NCBI RefSeq assembly: GCF_014224355.1
Contig: NZ_VNWP01000006.1
Span: 1 to 64,000 of the forward strand
Direction: 5' to 3'
From: Synechococcus sp. BSA11S
GTDB lineage: Bacteria > Cyanobacteriota > Cyanobacteriia > PCC-6307 > Cyanobiaceae
Length of the DNA: 64,000 nucleotides
This document shows, piece by piece, positions 63,100-64,000 of this stretch. Both the position numbers and the translations under genes were made by a program. The number at the start of each line of letters is the position of its first letter. Positions within the stretch are counted from its first letter, which is position 1. Under the pieces are notes generated by a model. It was not told where the DNA came from and made no database searches. It saw nothing but the letters and a program-made list of their open reading frames with translations.

Positions 63100-64000
63100 T
63101 CAGGCCAGGAGTGCCTCGTTTTCGCGCAGGCCGGCCTGAACCCTCCAGAGCCGGGCGTAGGCCCCTCCTTCGCGCAGCAGGTCGTCGTGACGGCCCTGCT
63201 CCACGATGCGGCCCTGCTCCATCACCACGATCCGGTCGGCGTGGCGCACCGTGCTGAGCCGGTGGGCGATCACCAGGGTGGTGCGCTCGGCCGTGATCTG
63301 CTCGAGCGAGCGCTGGATGGCGGCTTCTGTTTCGTTGTCGACGGCAGCGGTGGCTTCATCGAGGATCAGCACGGGAGGGTTCTTGAGAATCGCCCTGGCC
63401 AGGGCGATGCGCTGGCGTTGGCCGCCCGAGAGCCGCTGCCCCCGTTCCCCCACAACGGTGTCGTAGCCCAGGGGAAGGGCCTCGATGAACACGCTCGCTT
63501 CGGCCAGGGCCGCAGCCCTTGCGATGGCGGTAGGGCTGGCGGCGAAGCTCCCGTAGGCGATGTTCTCGGCCACGGTGCCGTGAAAGAGGAACACCTCCTG
63601 GCTCACGAGGCCGATGGCGTGGCGAAGGTCGCCCAGCTGAAGCTCCTGGATCGGCTGGCCGTCGAGCAGGATCTCGCCCTGCTGCACCGCGTAGAGCCTC
63701 AAGAGCAGCTTGACCAGGGTGCTTTTGCCGGAGCCGGTGGCGCCCACCAGGCCCACCGTGTGTCCGGCTGGAACCGACAGGGAGAAGTCGACCAGCAGCG
63801 GCTCGCGTCCCTGGTAGCCGAAGCCCACGGAGCGGAACTCCAGCGCGCCGCGCACCCCTGCCAGGGGCAGCGGGCGATCGCCGCCTGGGATCGCGATCGG
63901 TGTTTCGAGCAGGTCGAGCACCCGGTTGCTGGAGGCCATGGCCCGCTGAAAGTCGTCGAGTGTGCGTCCCAGGGTGGTGAGGGGCCAGAGCAGCCGCTGG
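63100..64000 (-). CDS. ABC exporter, C-terminal part (cut by window edge)
   Basis: The visible 300 residues cover the end of the membrane domain ([20 protein letters not shown]) and a full ATPase. The ATPase has Walker [19 protein letters not shown]-loop [11 protein letters not shown], signature [16 protein letters not shown], Walker [15 protein letters not shown] and the H-loop IAHRLSTV. The catalytic glutamate is present, unlike the exporter at 25826-27577. The reading frame is open to the right edge, so the gene continues outside. Substrate unknown. Confidence 0.92.
   Translation of the reverse strand, partial: QRLLWPLTTLGRTLDDFQRAMASSNRVLDLLETPIAIPGGDRPLPLAGVRGALEFRSVGFGYQGREPLLVDFSLSVPAGHTVGLVGATGSGKSTLVKLLLRLYAVQQGEILLDGQPIQELQLGDLRHAIGLVSQEVFLFHGTVAENIAYGSFAASPTAIARAAALAEASVFIEALPLGYDTVVGERGQRLSGGQRQRIALARAILKNPPVLILDEATAAVDNETEAAIQRSLEQITAERTTLVIAHRLSTVRHADRIVVMEQGRIVEQGRHDDLLREGGAYARLWRVQAGLRENEALLA

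Overview
The window is a high-GC, densely packed stretch of a picocyanobacterial chromosome, most like the alpha-cyanobacterial Cyanobium/Synechococcus group. This is inferred from gene content: a phycobilisome rod linker with a CpcD-type tail, a high-light-inducible Chl-binding protein, a CyanoP/PsbP lipoprotein, a PAM68-type photosystem II assembly factor, and cyanobacteria-typical families (DUF3288, DUF1816, DUF1350). Many genes start with GTG or TTG. Species cannot be assigned from the sequence alone.

Layout. 1-8.3 kb is accessory: an insertion-sequence end on the left edge, a GlsB-like stress membrane protein, secreted hypotheticals, a META-domain protein, an AMP-dependent acyl-CoA synthetase and a decayed berberine-bridge-type FAD oxidase. 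8.4-28.7 kb is mostly core information processing and metabolism: dnaG, an EamA exporter, glutamate decarboxylase, ruvA, rpsO, PAM68, dnaE (uninterrupted), gatA, an rlmB/mini-RNase III/STAS cluster, carA, trpD, a half-type ABC exporter and msrA. 28.7-39.6 kb mixes small membrane proteins, a double cupin, an HLIP, a large formylglycine-type sulfatase, a TPR protein, TspO-like, DUF4334, a zinc alcohol dehydrogenase, a Nudix hydrolase and an ABC ATPase, ending in tRNA-Pro(GGG). 39.7-46.3 kb starts with a CHAD protein and becomes an island-like area of lower gene density: two Nif11-like proteins, an orphan AT-richer gene, a lysophospholipid acyltransferase plus alpha/beta hydrolase pair, and a broken IS1182-type transposase carrying a double palindrome. 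46.4-64 kb returns to housekeeping genes: corA, a Na/Pi cotransporter, a DEDDh exonuclease, PrxQ, acsA, a HAD hydrolase, the rod linker cpcC, lipA, recR, psbP, an FAD oxidoreductase, an LCP protein, a ParB-like protein and a partial ABC exporter at the right edge.

Genes that appear to work together: rlmB, mini-RNase III and the STAS gene overlap and suggest a 23S rRNA maturation operon; recR and lipA overlap by 4 bp; the Nudix and ABC ATPase genes overlap by 4 bp; the acyltransferase and hydrolase are 15 bp apart and together carry the two activities that are fused in phytyl ester synthase-type enzymes. No CRISPR array, prophage or complete defence system was seen. The least ordinary items are the acyltransferase/hydrolase pair, the two Nif11-like proteins with a shared C-terminal motif and no visible peptide core, the palindrome inserted in a transposase, recR without a canonical start codon, and several small tandem repeats next to gene starts or ends.
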